Of a stretch of DNA of 64,000 nucleotides, positions 16,750 to 25,079 are shown piece after piece. The stretch spans positions 3,100,001 to 3,164,000 of the forward strand of contig NZ_CP116256.1 of the NCBI RefSeq assembly GCF_027947575.1. The letters run 5' to 3'. Every line of letters begins with the position of its first letter. The first letter of the stretch is position 1. Both the position numbers and the translations under genes were made by a program. The notes below the pieces were generated by a model. That model was not told the origin of the DNA and ran no database searches. It saw only the letters and a program-made list of their open reading frames with translations. Source of the stretch: Streptomyces rubrogriseus. Lineage in GTDB: Bacteria > Actinomycetota > Actinomycetes > Streptomycetales > Streptomycetaceae.

Positions 16750-17514
16750 TCAGCGCTCGTCGCCCGCCCGGTACACGCCGAACATCGCGCCCTGCGGGTC
16801 CCGCAGCACCGCGATCCGGGGGCCGTCGGACACGGAGGTCGGCTCCATGAGCACGGTGCCGCCGCCGTCCGTCGTGTCGACCGCGACGGTGTTCACGTCC
16901 GCCACCGCGAAGTACGGCAGCCAGTGCGCCGGGACCTCGTGCGGGAACTTGTCGTCCATCGTCACCATGCCGCCGAAGTCCGCCCCGTCGATCCCCCACT
17001 GCGGATAGCGGTCCGAGGCCCCGACACTCCAGCCGAACACCGTCGTGTAGAAGTCGGCGGCCCGGTCGGGCTCCCGGGTCAGCAGCTCCACCCAGCCCAG
17101 CGAACCGGGTGCGTTGAACAGTCCGGCCCCGGGGAACGCACGCCCCTGCCACAGCTGGAACACCGCCCCGGTCGGATCGGCGGCCACCGCGAACCGGCCC
17201 GCGTCGAAGACGTCCGCGGGCCCCTGGAGGGCCACCCCGCCGGCCGCCGTCACCTGCCGTACGGCCGAGTCCGCGTCGCGCACGGCGAACGACACGTTCC
17301 ACGCGACCGGCTGCCCCTGCTGGTACAGCGGAGTCAGGGCGGCGACCGGCGCGCCGTCGATCCGGGCGATCGTGTAGCCGCCCGCCCGCTGCCGCGGGTC
17401 CGTCTCGGGACGCCAGCCGAACAGCTTGGTGTAGAACCGCTTGGCCGCCTCCAGGTCGGTGGTCCCCAGCTCCGCCCAGCAGGGCCCGCCGGTCACCGGT
17501 TCGTGGAGCTTCAT
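16750..17514 (-). CDS. VOC-family protein with two glyoxalase-like domains
   Basis: A 254-residue protein of two tandem vicinal-oxygen-chelate domains: residues about 8-120 (CWAELGTTDLEAAKRFYTKL ... ADPTGAVFQLWQ) and about 135-250 (GWVELLTREPDRAADFYTTV ... RDPQGAMFGVYR). Each domain has the beta-alpha-beta-beta-beta modules and the E/Q residues at strand ends that can coordinate a metal. Such double-domain proteins act as lyases, dioxygenases or drug-binding resistance proteins; this one cannot be assigned. Start at MKLHEPVTGG (17514). Confidence 0.9.
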   Translation of the reverse strand: MKLHEPVTGGPCWAELGTTDLEAAKRFYTKLFGWRPETDPRQRAGGYTIARIDGAPVAALTPLYQQGQPVAWNVSFAVRDADSAVRQVTAAGGVALQGPADVFDAGRFAVAADPTGAVFQLWQGRAFPGAGLFNAPGSLGWVELLTREPDRAADFYTTVFGWSVGASDRYPQWGIDGADFGGMVTMDDKFPHEVPAHWLPYFAVADVNTVAVDTTDGGGTVLMEPTSVSDGPRIAVLRDPQGAMFGVYRAGDER

Positions 17515-17634
17515 CGTGCTGGCGTCCTTCCGCCGGGGCCGCAGACCGTCCGTCCCCCTCCAGCACGCTAAGGCCGGGCCGGGGCCGCGGCCATCCGGCA
17601 CGTACGCACCCCGGTCGCGTGGCCGTCCGTCCGC

Positions 17635-18027
17635 TCAGATCCCGGGCCGGTAGCGCAGCGGATGCTCCGCGGGCACCTCCACCAGCACGATCCGGGTGCC
17701 GTCCGGGTCCGCGATCCACATCTCCACCAGCCCCCACGGCTCCTCGACCGGCGGTCGAACGATCTCGACCCCCTTGGCTTCCAGTTCCTCGTGGGCCGCC
17801 GCCACGTCCTCGACCTGGATCCACAGGGCGAGCCCGGGGGCGAGGGGAGCGTCGGAGCGACCGGGGACCTCCAGGAATCCGCCGCCGAGGAAGTAGACGG
17901 TGCCCCGCTCCGGACCCGTGCCGAACTCCCGGTGGACGGCGAGGCCGAGCTGTTCGCCGTAGAAGGCGCGGGAGCGGTCGGGATCGGTGGGGCGGAGCAG
18001 GGTCCGGCTGCTGAGTACGTGCACCAT
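17635..18027 (-). CDS. VOC-family protein, single domain
   Basis: A 130-residue single vicinal-oxygen-chelate domain: SSRTLLRPTDPDRSRAFYGE at the start, LALWIQVEDVAAAHEELEAK in the middle and EMWIADPDGTRIVLVEVP at the end. The glutamate in the last strand could bind a metal. These half-size proteins form dimers equal to the double-domain neighbour at 16750-17514, which lies 120 bp downstream on the same strand. Substrate unknown. Confidence 0.9.
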   Translation of the reverse strand: MVHVLSSRTLLRPTDPDRSRAFYGEQLGLAVHREFGTGPERGTVYFLGGGFLEVPGRSDAPLAPGLALWIQVEDVAAAHEELEAKGVEIVRPPVEEPWGLVEMWIADPDGTRIVLVEVPAEHPLRYRPGI

Positions 18028-18110
18028 GCGTCCCGACCCTAGTGGCGGCCTTCGACGGCGTTACGCTCATCGGTGCCCGCGCCGCGCCCAGAACGAACCG
18101 GAGACGCCCC

Positions 18111-18650
18111 ATGGACACCGCCGCCAGCCCACTGACCTACCGCGACGCCACCGACGCCGACGTGGACGCGCTCGTGGCGCTCATAGAGTCCGCGTACCGG
18201 GGTGACTCCAGCCGGGCCGGATGGACCACCGAGGCCGACATCCTCCAGGGGCAGCGCACCGACCCGCAGGGTGTGCTGGAGGTCGTCAAGGCGCCGGACA
18301 GCCGGCTGCTGACGGTGGAGCGGGACGGTCGGATCGTGGCCTGCTGCCAGCTGGAGCACCGCGGGGCGCACGCCTACTTCGGGATGTTCGCCGTCAGCCC
18401 GGCGCTCCAGGGCGCGGGACTGGGCAAGGCGATCATCGCGGAGGCGGAGCGGCGGGCCCGTACGACGTGGGGCGTCACGGAGATGCACATGACCGTGATC
18501 TCGGTGCGCGAGGACCTCATCGCCTGGTACGAGCGCCGCGGCTACCGCCGCACGGGAGAGACGACACCCTTCCCGTACGGCGACGAGCGCTTCGGCATCC
18601 CGCAGCGCGACGACCTCCGGTTCGAGCTGCTGGTCAAGCCGCTGGTGTGA
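18111..18650 (+). CDS. GNAT-family N-acetyltransferase
   Basis: A 179-residue GNAT protein. YRDATDADVDALVALIESAY opens the fold, MFAVSPALQGAGLGKAII is motif A with the Q-x-x-G-x-G acetyl-CoA pyrophosphate loop, and LIAWYERRGYRRTGETTPF is motif B. It would move an acetyl group from acetyl-CoA to an amine; the acceptor is unknown. ATG 18111 follows GGAGACGCCCC; the 5' end is divergent from the small VOC gene. Confidence 0.92.
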   Translation: MDTAASPLTYRDATDADVDALVALIESAYRGDSSRAGWTTEADILQGQRTDPQGVLEVVKAPDSRLLTVERDGRIVACCQLEHRGAHAYFGMFAVSPALQGAGLGKAIIAEAERRARTTWGVTEMHMTVISVREDLIAWYERRGYRRTGETTPFPYGDERFGIPQRDDLRFELLVKPLV

Positions 18651-18692
18651 CGCGAGTCCGCCGGATTTTGCCGCTCGGCCCGCTCGGCCCGC

Positions 18693-19376
18693 TCAGGCGG
18701 TGAAGCGCCCGGTGCGCTTGATCTCCGGATAGTCGGTCGTCGCGCCGTCCAGGCCCAGGGCGCGCACCAGTCGCAGGTGGTCCTGGGTGTTCACGGTCCA
18801 GCAGAAGACCCGCAGTCCCGCCTTGCGGGCCTTCCGCACGATCTCCAGCGTGACCCTGTTGATGTCCAGGCACAGGGTCTTGGCGCCCGCCTTCACGGCG
18901 CGGTCCACGACCTCGGGGCCGTAGTACTGCGCGACCAGGGCCGTCCGCACCCCCGGCACCAGTCGGGCGATCTCGACGATGGCCTCGTCGTGGAACGAGA
19001 TCACCTCCACCCGGTCCACCAGGTCCCGCCGGAGCATCACGTCGGCGAGGAGGCGCGCGGCCGCCGCGTCCTTGATCTCGGCCTGCAACGGCACCGAGAC
19101 CGCGTCCAGCACCTCCTCGAAGACCGGGATCCGCTCCCCGCGGCCGGCGTCCAGGGCGCGCAGTTCCTCGAGGGTCTTGTCGGCGATCGCACCGGTGCCG
19201 TCGGTGGTGCGGTCCACGTCCGCGTCGTGCATGACGACGAGCGCGCCGTCCTTGCTCAGGTGCAGGTCCAGTTCGACGACGTCGAGGCCGGCCTGCTCGG
19301 CGGCGACGAAGGAGCGCAGGGTGTTCTCGGGTTCGACACCCATCGCTCCGCGGTGACCGATGGTGAGGAAGTTCAA
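18693..19376 (-). CDS. Glycerophosphodiester phosphodiesterase
   Basis: A 227-residue TIM-barrel enzyme that hydrolyses glycerophosphodiesters to glycerol 3-phosphate and an alcohol. IGHRGAMGVEPENTLRSF carries the catalytic HR and ENT residues, VELDLHLSKDGALVVMHD the metal-binding E/D and second His, and the barrel ends with VFCWTVNTQDHLR. No signal peptide, so it is cytoplasmic, unlike secreted GlpQ. The start appears to be TTG 19376 (NFLTIGHRG), with GGAAGCGAG about ten bases upstream; no ATG or GTG is close. Confidence 0.9.
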   Translation of the reverse strand: MNFLTIGHRGAMGVEPENTLRSFVAAEQAGLDVVELDLHLSKDGALVVMHDADVDRTTDGTGAIADKTLEELRALDAGRGERIPVFEEVLDAVSVPLQAEIKDAAAARLLADVMLRRDLVDRVEVISFHDEAIVEIARLVPGVRTALVAQYYGPEVVDRAVKAGAKTLCLDINRVTLEIVRKARKAGLRVFCWTVNTQDHLRLVRALGLDGATTDYPEIKRTGRFTA

Positions 19377-19537
19377 GGCTCGACTCGCTTCCGTCGACGT
19401 CGGCGTGGCAGGGCGGCAGCCTAACGGCCCTGCCGGACCGTTTCCCCCGTGCCGCGCCGGGTATACGAATCCGGCGTCCGACAGGAAAAAGTGCGGCGAA
19501 GCCCGGGGTGAGGCAGGATAATTTACGGAGTCTCCCC

Positions 19538-19567
19538 TTGATTGGAGAAACGTCGTATGCCTACGGT
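19538..19567 (+). promoter_or_regulatory. Promoter of DUF6421 operon
   Basis: TTGATT (19538-19543) and TACGGT (19562-19567) are spaced by 18 bp, and GGAGG lies ahead of the ATG at 19603. TCTCC (19531-19535) and GGAGA (19544-19548) form a short inverted repeat around the -35 box. Confidence 0.5.
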
Positions 19568-19602
19568 GTCTTGACGCAAGCTTCTCCCGTGGAGGATGGG
19601 AC

Positions 19603-21006
19603 ATGACGGAAATTCTTGTGCAGGTGGGTGTGGAGGGCGACGTTCCTCCGGCGAGCAGGGTGGTGGAACACCCGGCGTGGCCCGTGCTCAAGGATGCCGT
19701 GGAGCGGATCCGGCCATGGCAGTCCAAGGACGGGTCGATCGACTTCGACGCCGAGGGCGCCCCCGAGCGGGCCGCCGCCGAGGACGCCGTACGCCGCGTC
19801 ACCGAGGCCGTGCGCGAGCTGTCCCCCCTGCTGCCGCACGACCGCGCCTACCACGAGGCCCTGGTGACCGACCTCGGCCGCTGGGCCGACGGCGGCTTCG
19901 AGGTGCCCGACTTCCTCGACTCGCTGCTGGCCTTCCAGCCGGCCGCCAACCGCGCGGACGGCCTCCAGCACCTCGTCGTCTTCCCCATGTACACGCAGAA
20001 CGGCAACCCGGACCGCAACCTCGAAGCGGTCGTCCTGCGCATGGTCTGGCCCGACTGGCTGGCGGAGCTGGAGCGCACCCGTTACGACAACCCGCTGTTC
20101 TGCGGCATCACCTTCGAGGACTTCACGGCCGGGTACGACACCAACTCCGCCGTCCTCTTCCCGGAGACCATCGCCGTGCGCGAGGCCCCCGAGCGCTTCT
20201 CCTGGGGCGGCATCTTCTGCGACCGCGAGGCCGCCCGCTTCCGCCGCGTCACCGAGGCCGCCGTGGACCTGCTGGGCCTGGAGCTGCCCGAGGACGTCGC
20301 GGCGCTGGTCGACGACCAGAAGCGCTGCGAGGAGGCGTTCGTCCTGTGGGACATGGTCCACGACCGCACCCACAGCCACGGCGACCTGCCCTTCGACCCG
20401 TTCATGATCAAGCAGCGCCAGCCGTTCTGGATGTACGGCCTGGAGGAGCTGCGCTGCGACCTCACCGCCTTCAAGGAGGCCGTGAAGCTGGAGGCGGACG
20501 GCGTCCCGCAGGCCCGCGACGTGCAGTACGCGGTGCTCTTCGACCGCATGTTCCGCTTTCCGGTGACCGGCGAGCGGGTGCGCAACTACGACGGTCTCGG
20601 CGGCCAGCTTCTCTTCGCCTATCTGCACAAGCACGACGTCGTCCGCTGGACCGACAACAAGCTCTCCATCGACTGGCAGCGCGCCCCGCAGGTCACCAAC
20701 CAGCTGTGCGCCGAGATCGAGAAGCTGTACAAGGACGGCATCGACCGCCCGAAGATCGTCCACTGGTTCGCCGGCTACGAGCTGGTCTCCACCTACCTCG
20801 CCCCGCACCCGGGCTCGAAGTGGGCCAAGGGCCCCGACGCCCTGGACCTGACCCTGCCGCCGCGCAAACTCGTCGACGACGTGCTTCCGGACGAGTTTCC
20901 GCTGAGCATGTTCTACGAGGCCCTGTCCAAGAAGCTGAAGAAGGTGATCGCCTCGACCCGGGGTATCACCGCGGCCGCGGACGGCGCCGAGCGGGCCGCC
21001 GCGTGA
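19603..21006 (+). CDS. DUF6421-family protein
   Basis: A 467-residue soluble protein, first gene of a three-gene operon. I recognise it as DUF6421, a family seen in actinobacteria with no assigned function. Notable conserved-looking segments are FPMYTQNGNPDRNLEAVVLR, DTNSAVLFPETIAVREAPER, WGGIFCDREAARFRRV, VHDRTHSHGDLPFDPFMIK (a His/Asp cluster that could form a metal site), RNYDGLGGQLLFAYLHKHDV and WTDNKLSIDW. The His-Asp-x-x-His-x-His arrangement suggests a metal-dependent enzyme, which is inference. The stop overlaps an in-frame GTG of the next gene's longest reading, so the genes are coupled. Confidence 0.85.
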   Translation: MTEILVQVGVEGDVPPASRVVEHPAWPVLKDAVERIRPWQSKDGSIDFDAEGAPERAAAEDAVRRVTEAVRELSPLLPHDRAYHEALVTDLGRWADGGFEVPDFLDSLLAFQPAANRADGLQHLVVFPMYTQNGNPDRNLEAVVLRMVWPDWLAELERTRYDNPLFCGITFEDFTAGYDTNSAVLFPETIAVREAPERFSWGGIFCDREAARFRRVTEAAVDLLGLELPEDVAALVDDQKRCEEAFVLWDMVHDRTHSHGDLPFDPFMIKQRQPFWMYGLEELRCDLTAFKEAVKLEADGVPQARDVQYAVLFDRMFRFPVTGERVRNYDGLGGQLLFAYLHKHDVVRWTDNKLSIDWQRAPQVTNQLCAEIEKLYKDGIDRPKIVHWFAGYELVSTYLAPHPGSKWAKGPDALDLTLPPRKLVDDVLPDEFPLSMFYEALSKKLKKVIASTRGITAAADGAERAAA

Positions 21007-21074
21007 GCGACCGCGGCGACGGGCAGGAACACGCACGGCAGACACAGGCTCAGCAGGCTCGGGAGGCGAGGACC

Positions 21075-21821
21075 ATGGGGAACGGGGCGCTCGACGGCGC
21101 GGTGATCGCGGTGGCCGGGGCGGGCGGACCCGCCGGACGGGCCGCGCTGCTGCGGCTCGCCGAGGCGGGTGCGACCGTGGTCGGCGCGGACAACGACCCG
21201 GAGCGGCTCGCGGAGGCGGTGGACGCGGCGCGCTACGCGCACGGCGGCGCCACCGTCACCGGCGAGACCGTCGACCTGCTCAACCTGGACTCCACCCGGG
21301 CCTGGGCCGACCGCACCGAGCAGGAGTTCGGCCACGTCGACGGCATGGTCCACCTCGTGGGCGGCTGGCGCGGCAGCAAGACCTTCACCAAGACCGAACT
21401 CGGCGACTGGGACCTCCTGGAGAAGCTGCTCATCCGCACCGTGCAGCACACCTCCCTCGCCTTCCACGAGGCACTCCAGCGCAGCGACCGCGGCCGCTAC
21501 GTCCTGATCAGCGCCGCCGGCGCGTCCAGTCCCACCGCGGGCAACGCCGCCTACTCGGCCGCCAAGGCCGCCGCCGAGGCGTGGACGCTGGCCATGGCGG
21601 ACTACTTCCGCAAGGCGGGGGGCGAGCAGGGGCCGACGTCGGCGGCTGCGATCCTGGTGGTGAAGGCGTTGGTGCACGACGCGATGCGCGCCGAGCGCCC
21701 CAACGCGAAGTTCGCGGGCTTCACGGACGTGAGTGACCTCGCCGAGGCCGTCGCCGGTGTCTGGGACAAGCCCGCCGCGGAAGTGAACGGAAACCGTCTG
21801 TGGCTGACCGAGAAGCCGTGA
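21075..21821 (+). CDS. Short-chain dehydrogenase/reductase
   Basis: A 248-residue SDR. VAGAGGPAGRAALLRLAEAG is the dinucleotide-binding glycine motif, with Asp at the end of strand 2 (GADND) favouring NAD over NADP. VGGWRG replaces the usual NNAG, and catalytic Ser is in ISAAGASS with YSAAKAAAE giving the Tyr-x-x-x-Lys pair. ATG 21075 has GGGAGG upstream; a GTG at 21003 overlapping the DUF6421 stop would add 24 residues. It is the second gene of the DUF6421 operon and overlaps the aldolase start by four bases. Confidence 0.92.
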   Translation: MGNGALDGAVIAVAGAGGPAGRAALLRLAEAGATVVGADNDPERLAEAVDAARYAHGGATVTGETVDLLNLDSTRAWADRTEQEFGHVDGMVHLVGGWRGSKTFTKTELGDWDLLEKLLIRTVQHTSLAFHEALQRSDRGRYVLISAAGASSPTAGNAAYSAAKAAAEAWTLAMADYFRKAGGEQGPTSAAAILVVKALVHDAMRAERPNAKFAGFTDVSDLAEAVAGVWDKPAAEVNGNRLWLTEKP

Positions 21822-22888
21822 ACCCCCCGAAGACCGACGCGCGTCGCCACCACGACCCCGAGGTCCGCGGTTTCGCCAGTGACAACTACGCCGGGGCCCA
21901 CCCGGAGGTGCTCGCCGCCCTGGCCCTGGCCAACGGCGGACACCAGGTCGCGTACGGCGAGGACGACTACACCGGGAACCTCCAGCGCGTGATCCGCAGC
22001 CACTTCGGTTCCACCGCCGAGGCGTTCCCGGTCTTCAACGGCACCGGCGCCAACGTCGTCGCGCTCCAGGCGGTCACCGACCGCTGGGGCGCGGTGATCT
22101 GCGCCGAGAGCGCGCACATCAACGTCGACGAGGGCGGCGCCCCCGAGCGCATGGGCGGCCTCAAGCTGCTCACCGTCCCCACCCCCGACGGCAAGCTCAC
22201 GCCCGAGCTGATCGACCGGCAGGCGTACGGCTGGGACGACGAGCACCGGGCGATGCCGCAGGTCGTCTCGATCACCCAGAGCACCGAGCTGGGCACCCTC
22301 TACACGCCCGACGAGATCCGCGCCGTCTGCGAGCACGCCCACGCGCACGGCATGAAGGTGCACCTGGACGGCTCCCGGATAGCCAACGCCGCCGCCTCGC
22401 TGGACGTGCCCATGCGCACGTTCACCAACGCGGTCGGCGTCGACCTGCTCTCGCTCGGCGGCACCAAGAACGGGGCGCTGTTCGGCGAGGCGGTCGTGGT
22501 CCTGAACCAGGACGCGGTGCGCCACATGAAGCACCTGCGCAAGCTGTCCATGCAGCTGGCCTCCAAGATGCGCTTCGTGTCCGTGCAGCTGGAGGCGCTG
22601 CTGGCCAAGGACCTGTGGCTGCGCAACGCCCGGCACTCCAACGAGATGGCCCAGCGCCTGGCCGAGGGCGTGCGCGCCGTGCACGGCGTGGAGATCCTCT
22701 ACCCGGTGCAGGCCAACGCCGTCTTCGCCCGGCTGCCGCACGACGTGAGCGAGCGCCTGCAGAAGCGGTTCCGCTTCTACTTCTGGGACGAGGCCGCCGG
22801 CGACGTGCGCTGGATGTGCGCCTTCGACACCACCGAGGACGACGTCGACGCGTTCGTGGCCGCCCTGAAGGAGGAGATGGCGCGCTGA
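21818..22888 (+). CDS. Beta-eliminating lyase family protein, low-specificity threonine aldolase-like
   Basis: A 356-residue fold-type I PLP enzyme. GFASDNYAGAHPEVLAAL opens like threonine aldolases, NGTGANVVALQA holds the phosphate, HLDGSRIANAAA provides the PLP-ring Asp, and LGGTKNG carries the Schiff-base Lys217. The expected reaction is cleavage of L-threonine or a beta-hydroxy amino acid to glycine and an aldehyde. GTG 21818 overlaps the SDR stop (GTGA), a standard coupled start; GTG 21800 is an alternative. Co-transcription with an SDR suggests that the aldehyde or hydroxy-acid side is further oxidised or reduced. Confidence 0.9.
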   Translation: MNPPKTDARRHHDPEVRGFASDNYAGAHPEVLAALALANGGHQVAYGEDDYTGNLQRVIRSHFGSTAEAFPVFNGTGANVVALQAVTDRWGAVICAESAHINVDEGGAPERMGGLKLLTVPTPDGKLTPELIDRQAYGWDDEHRAMPQVVSITQSTELGTLYTPDEIRAVCEHAHAHGMKVHLDGSRIANAAASLDVPMRTFTNAVGVDLLSLGGTKNGALFGEAVVVLNQDAVRHMKHLRKLSMQLASKMRFVSVQLEALLAKDLWLRNARHSNEMAQRLAEGVRAVHGVEILYPVQANAVFARLPHDVSERLQKRFRFYFWDEAAGDVRWMCAFDTTEDDVDAFVAALKEEMAR

Positions 22889-22937
22889 CGGGGAGACCTC
22901 CCGCCATTGCATAGGTATGCGGTCATCTGAAAAGTCA

Positions 22938-22967
22938 TTGACTGACGGATGATCGCTTTCCTATGCT
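22938..22967 (+). promoter_or_regulatory. Strong promoter for leaderless transglutaminase-like gene
   Basis: TTGACT (22938-22943), an 18-bp spacer and TATGCT (22962-22967) are close to consensus. The ATG at 22976 is only eight bases after the -10 box, so transcription should begin at or next to the start codon. No ribosome site is present, which supports a leaderless mRNA. Confidence 0.7.
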
Positions 22968-22975
22968 CTGCGGGC

Positions 22976-23548
22976 ATGGAGCTGATCCAGAAGACCCCCG
23001 ACCTGTCCGCCTACCTGGCTGCCGACGAGGCCATCGACCATGACCATCCGCGCGTGCGGGAGGTGGCCGGCGGACTCGCCAGGCAGGCCGAGGACTCGTA
23101 TGCCTATGCGCGCCTGGCCTTCGAGTTCGTGCGCGACACCATCCCGCACTCACAGGACTCCGGGGACCCGCGCGTCACCTGGCGGGCCTCCGACGTCCTG
23201 GAGCAGCGCACCGGCATCTGCTACGCCAAGGCCCACGCGCTGGCCGCGCTGCTGCGGGCGGAGGACATCCCCACAGCGCTGTGCTACCAGCGGTTCGACG
23301 TGGTGCACGGGCTGGTCGCCGTACGCCTCGACGGCGCCTGGCACCGGCAGGATCCGCGCGGGAACAAGCCCGGCGTGAACGCGCGGTTCTCCCTGGGCAG
23401 GGAACAGCTGGCCTTCACACCGGACCGCGCGGCGGGTGAGGAGGACTACCCGGAGCTGTACGCGGCGCCGCATCCCGCCGTCCTGGACGTCCTCAAGGCG
23501 GCCACCGACCGCCCGCACCTGTGGGAGACCCTCCCCACCGCGCTCTGA
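22976..23548 (+). CDS. Transglutaminase-like domain protein
   Basis: A 190-residue protein with a papain-like transglutaminase core: TGICYAKAHALAALLRAE contains the catalytic Cys, VVHGLVAVRLDGAWHRQDPR the His and Asp. The N-terminal helices (YAYARLAFEFVRDTIPHSQD) are as in bacterial transglutaminase-like proteins, which may act as proteases, amidases or cross-linkers. It has no signal peptide. The ATG was set from the promoter position; a longer in-frame start at 22949 would lie upstream of the expected transcript start. Confidence 0.9.
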   Translation: MELIQKTPDLSAYLAADEAIDHDHPRVREVAGGLARQAEDSYAYARLAFEFVRDTIPHSQDSGDPRVTWRASDVLEQRTGICYAKAHALAALLRAEDIPTALCYQRFDVVHGLVAVRLDGAWHRQDPRGNKPGVNARFSLGREQLAFTPDRAAGEEDYPELYAAPHPAVLDVLKAATDRPHLWETLPTAL

Positions 23549-23558
23549 AACGCCCGGC

Positions 23559-24287
23559 TCAGTGCGCCTGGGCGGTGCGCAGCTGCTCGGGCGTCGGGGC
23601 CGTGCCGCCGAGATGGGCCGGCATCCACCAGGTGTCGTCGGCTCCCTTGGGGCGCACCGGGTAGGCGCGCTGCGCGGCCTCCAGCAGCTCCTGCACCCGC
23701 TCGCGCAGCCGCCGGGTGATGGCACCCGCGTACTGCTCGCGCGAGGCCTCCATCGCCTCGCCGACCCGGATGGTGATGGGGGTGTGGCTGCGCTTGAAGT
23801 TGCGCGGGTGGCCCTTGGTCCACAGGCGCTGGGTGCCCCACAGGGCCACGGGGACCAGGGGGACGCCCGCCTCCTGCGCGAGTCGCGCGGCACCCGACTT
23901 GAAGCTCTTCAGGGTGAACGACTCGGAGATCGTCGCCTCGGGGAAGACCCCGACGATCTCACCCGACTTCAGCGAGTCGAGGGCGTGCGCGTAGGCCGCC
24001 TCGCCCTGCTTGCGGTCGACCGGGATGTGCTTCATCCCGCGCATCAGCGGACCGGAGATCCGGTGCCGGAAGACCGACTCCTTCGCCATGAAGCGCACCA
24101 GCCGCTTCTGCGGCAGCGCGGCCAGGCCGTCGAAGATGAAGTCCAGGTAGCTGATGTGGTTGCTCACCAGCACGGCGCCGCCCGAGCGCGGGATGTTCTC
24201 CGATCCCTGGCAGTCGATCTTGAGGTCCCACGCCTTGAACAGGGTGCGGGCGAGACCGATCACCGGGCGGTAGACGAGTTCTGCCAT
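23559..24287 (-). CDS. 1-acyl-sn-glycerol-3-phosphate acyltransferase (PlsC-type)
   Basis: A 242-residue lysophospholipid acyltransferase. SNHISYLD is the catalytic HX4D (His44, Asp49), VFPEATIS is the substrate-binding FPEG-like block, and VPLVPVALWGTQRLW is block IV. It would acylate lysophosphatidate or a related lysolipid at the inner membrane face during phospholipid synthesis. The Ala in FPEA(T) replaces the usual Gly, common in actinobacterial paralogues. A palindromic element lies about 60 bp upstream. The gene converges with the transglutaminase-like gene with a 10-bp gap. Confidence 0.92.
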   Translation of the reverse strand: MAELVYRPVIGLARTLFKAWDLKIDCQGSENIPRSGGAVLVSNHISYLDFIFDGLAALPQKRLVRFMAKESVFRHRISGPLMRGMKHIPVDRKQGEAAYAHALDSLKSGEIVGVFPEATISESFTLKSFKSGAARLAQEAGVPLVPVALWGTQRLWTKGHPRNFKRSHTPITIRVGEAMEASREQYAGAITRRLRERVQELLEAAQRAYPVRPKGADDTWWMPAHLGGTAPTPEQLRTAQAH

Positions 24288-24344
24288 GGGCGGGTCGAAC
24301 CCTTCCTTGTCAGCCTGGGAAGGGGGCTCCCAGTCGAAAGTTAC

Positions 24345-24363
24345 GCACCCGTAGGTTTACGGG
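24345..24363. promoter_or_regulatory. Palindromes upstream of plsC-type gene
   Basis: CCCGTA-GGTT-TACGGG (24348-24363) is a perfect 6-bp inverted repeat. An overlapping palindrome TACG-CACC-CGTA (24342-24353) gives a second candidate. Both lie in the 298-bp gap between the acyltransferase and the thioredoxin-like gene. Sequences of the form CTACG-N-CGTAG often precede lipid genes controlled by TetR-type regulators in actinobacteria, as I recall; regulator unknown. The rest of the gap shows nothing gene-like on either strand. Confidence 0.4.
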
Positions 24364-24585
24364 CTTGTCGCAGATCGTGCCCCAAGAACGGCCGGTGTAC
24401 CAGCCTTGGTGCCCGTGTGCGGCGAGATCCTCATCACTTGCCGGACCCTCGCGTGGCCGAAATGCGACGGTGGGCGGGAATCTCCGCGGCTCCGCGGACG
24501 CTGCAGCTTCGGAGTACCGAACCGGTGGCGTGCGGGGTACGCGCGCCCAGGAGTGCCGCGATGGCGGCGGAACGGGGGCACGCCG

Positions 24586-24933
24586 GTGCGCGGCCAGGAC
24601 GACGACGGGCGGGCGGCGGCCGCCGCCCCGCGGCTGGATGCGGCCGACCTCGGCGCGGAACTCGGCGCCCGCGCGACGCTCGTACAGTTCTCCAGCGCCT
24701 TCTGCGCGCCCTGCCGGGCCACCCGGCGGGTACTGGGCGAGGTGGCGGGCCTGGTGCCCGGCGTCGCCCACGTCGAGATCGACGCCGAGGGCCATCTGGA
24801 CCTCGTCCGTGCGCTCGACGTGCTCAAGACCCCCACGGTGCTGGTCCTGGACGCCGACGGCCGCGTCGTGCGGCGAGCCGTCGGGCAGCCGCGCAGGGCG
24901 GACGTGATCGCCGCGCTGGGCGCGGCGGTGTGA
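24586..24933 (+). CDS. Thioredoxin-like protein
   Basis: The product has a thioredoxin fold: ATLVQFSSAFCAPCRATRRV contains the CAPC redox motif, followed by VEIDAEGHLDLVRALDVLKT and the cis-proline (KTPTVLVLDADGRV). It would reduce or exchange disulphides. The start is uncertain. GTG 24586 (VRGQDDDG) gives 115 residues, but there is no clear ribosome site; the frame is open back to a GTG at 24406. Related Streptomyces proteins that I recall carry an N-terminal membrane anchor ending RRRxGxVRVRG, and RRNGGTPVRGQ just at this point resembles its tail, so the anchor may be degenerate here. Confidence 0.72.
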   Translation: MRGQDDDGRAAAAAPRLDAADLGAELGARATLVQFSSAFCAPCRATRRVLGEVAGLVPGVAHVEIDAEGHLDLVRALDVLKTPTVLVLDADGRVVRRAVGQPRRADVIAALGAAV

Positions 24934-25079
24934 CAAGCGCCACGCCACCGGTGAGGTCCTGTCCACAGCCCCCACATCCCTGGACGTAATTGACTGTGCG
25001 TGCCACCCGTCGTCAGCCCGCCCCCATGCCCCGCTCGCCGTTGCCGGGACCGAGGCGCACCGCAGAAGGGCCATCCCGT

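Noticed and set aside
18672..18689. Direct repeat GCTCGGCCC x2
   Set aside because: Two copies of a short GC-rich 9-mer between convergent genes are expected by chance here.
21003..21074. Longer SDR start at GTG 21003
   Set aside because: It gives a Gln/Ala/Arg-rich leader before the Rossmann motif; ATG 21075 has a strong ribosome site. Kept as alternative only.
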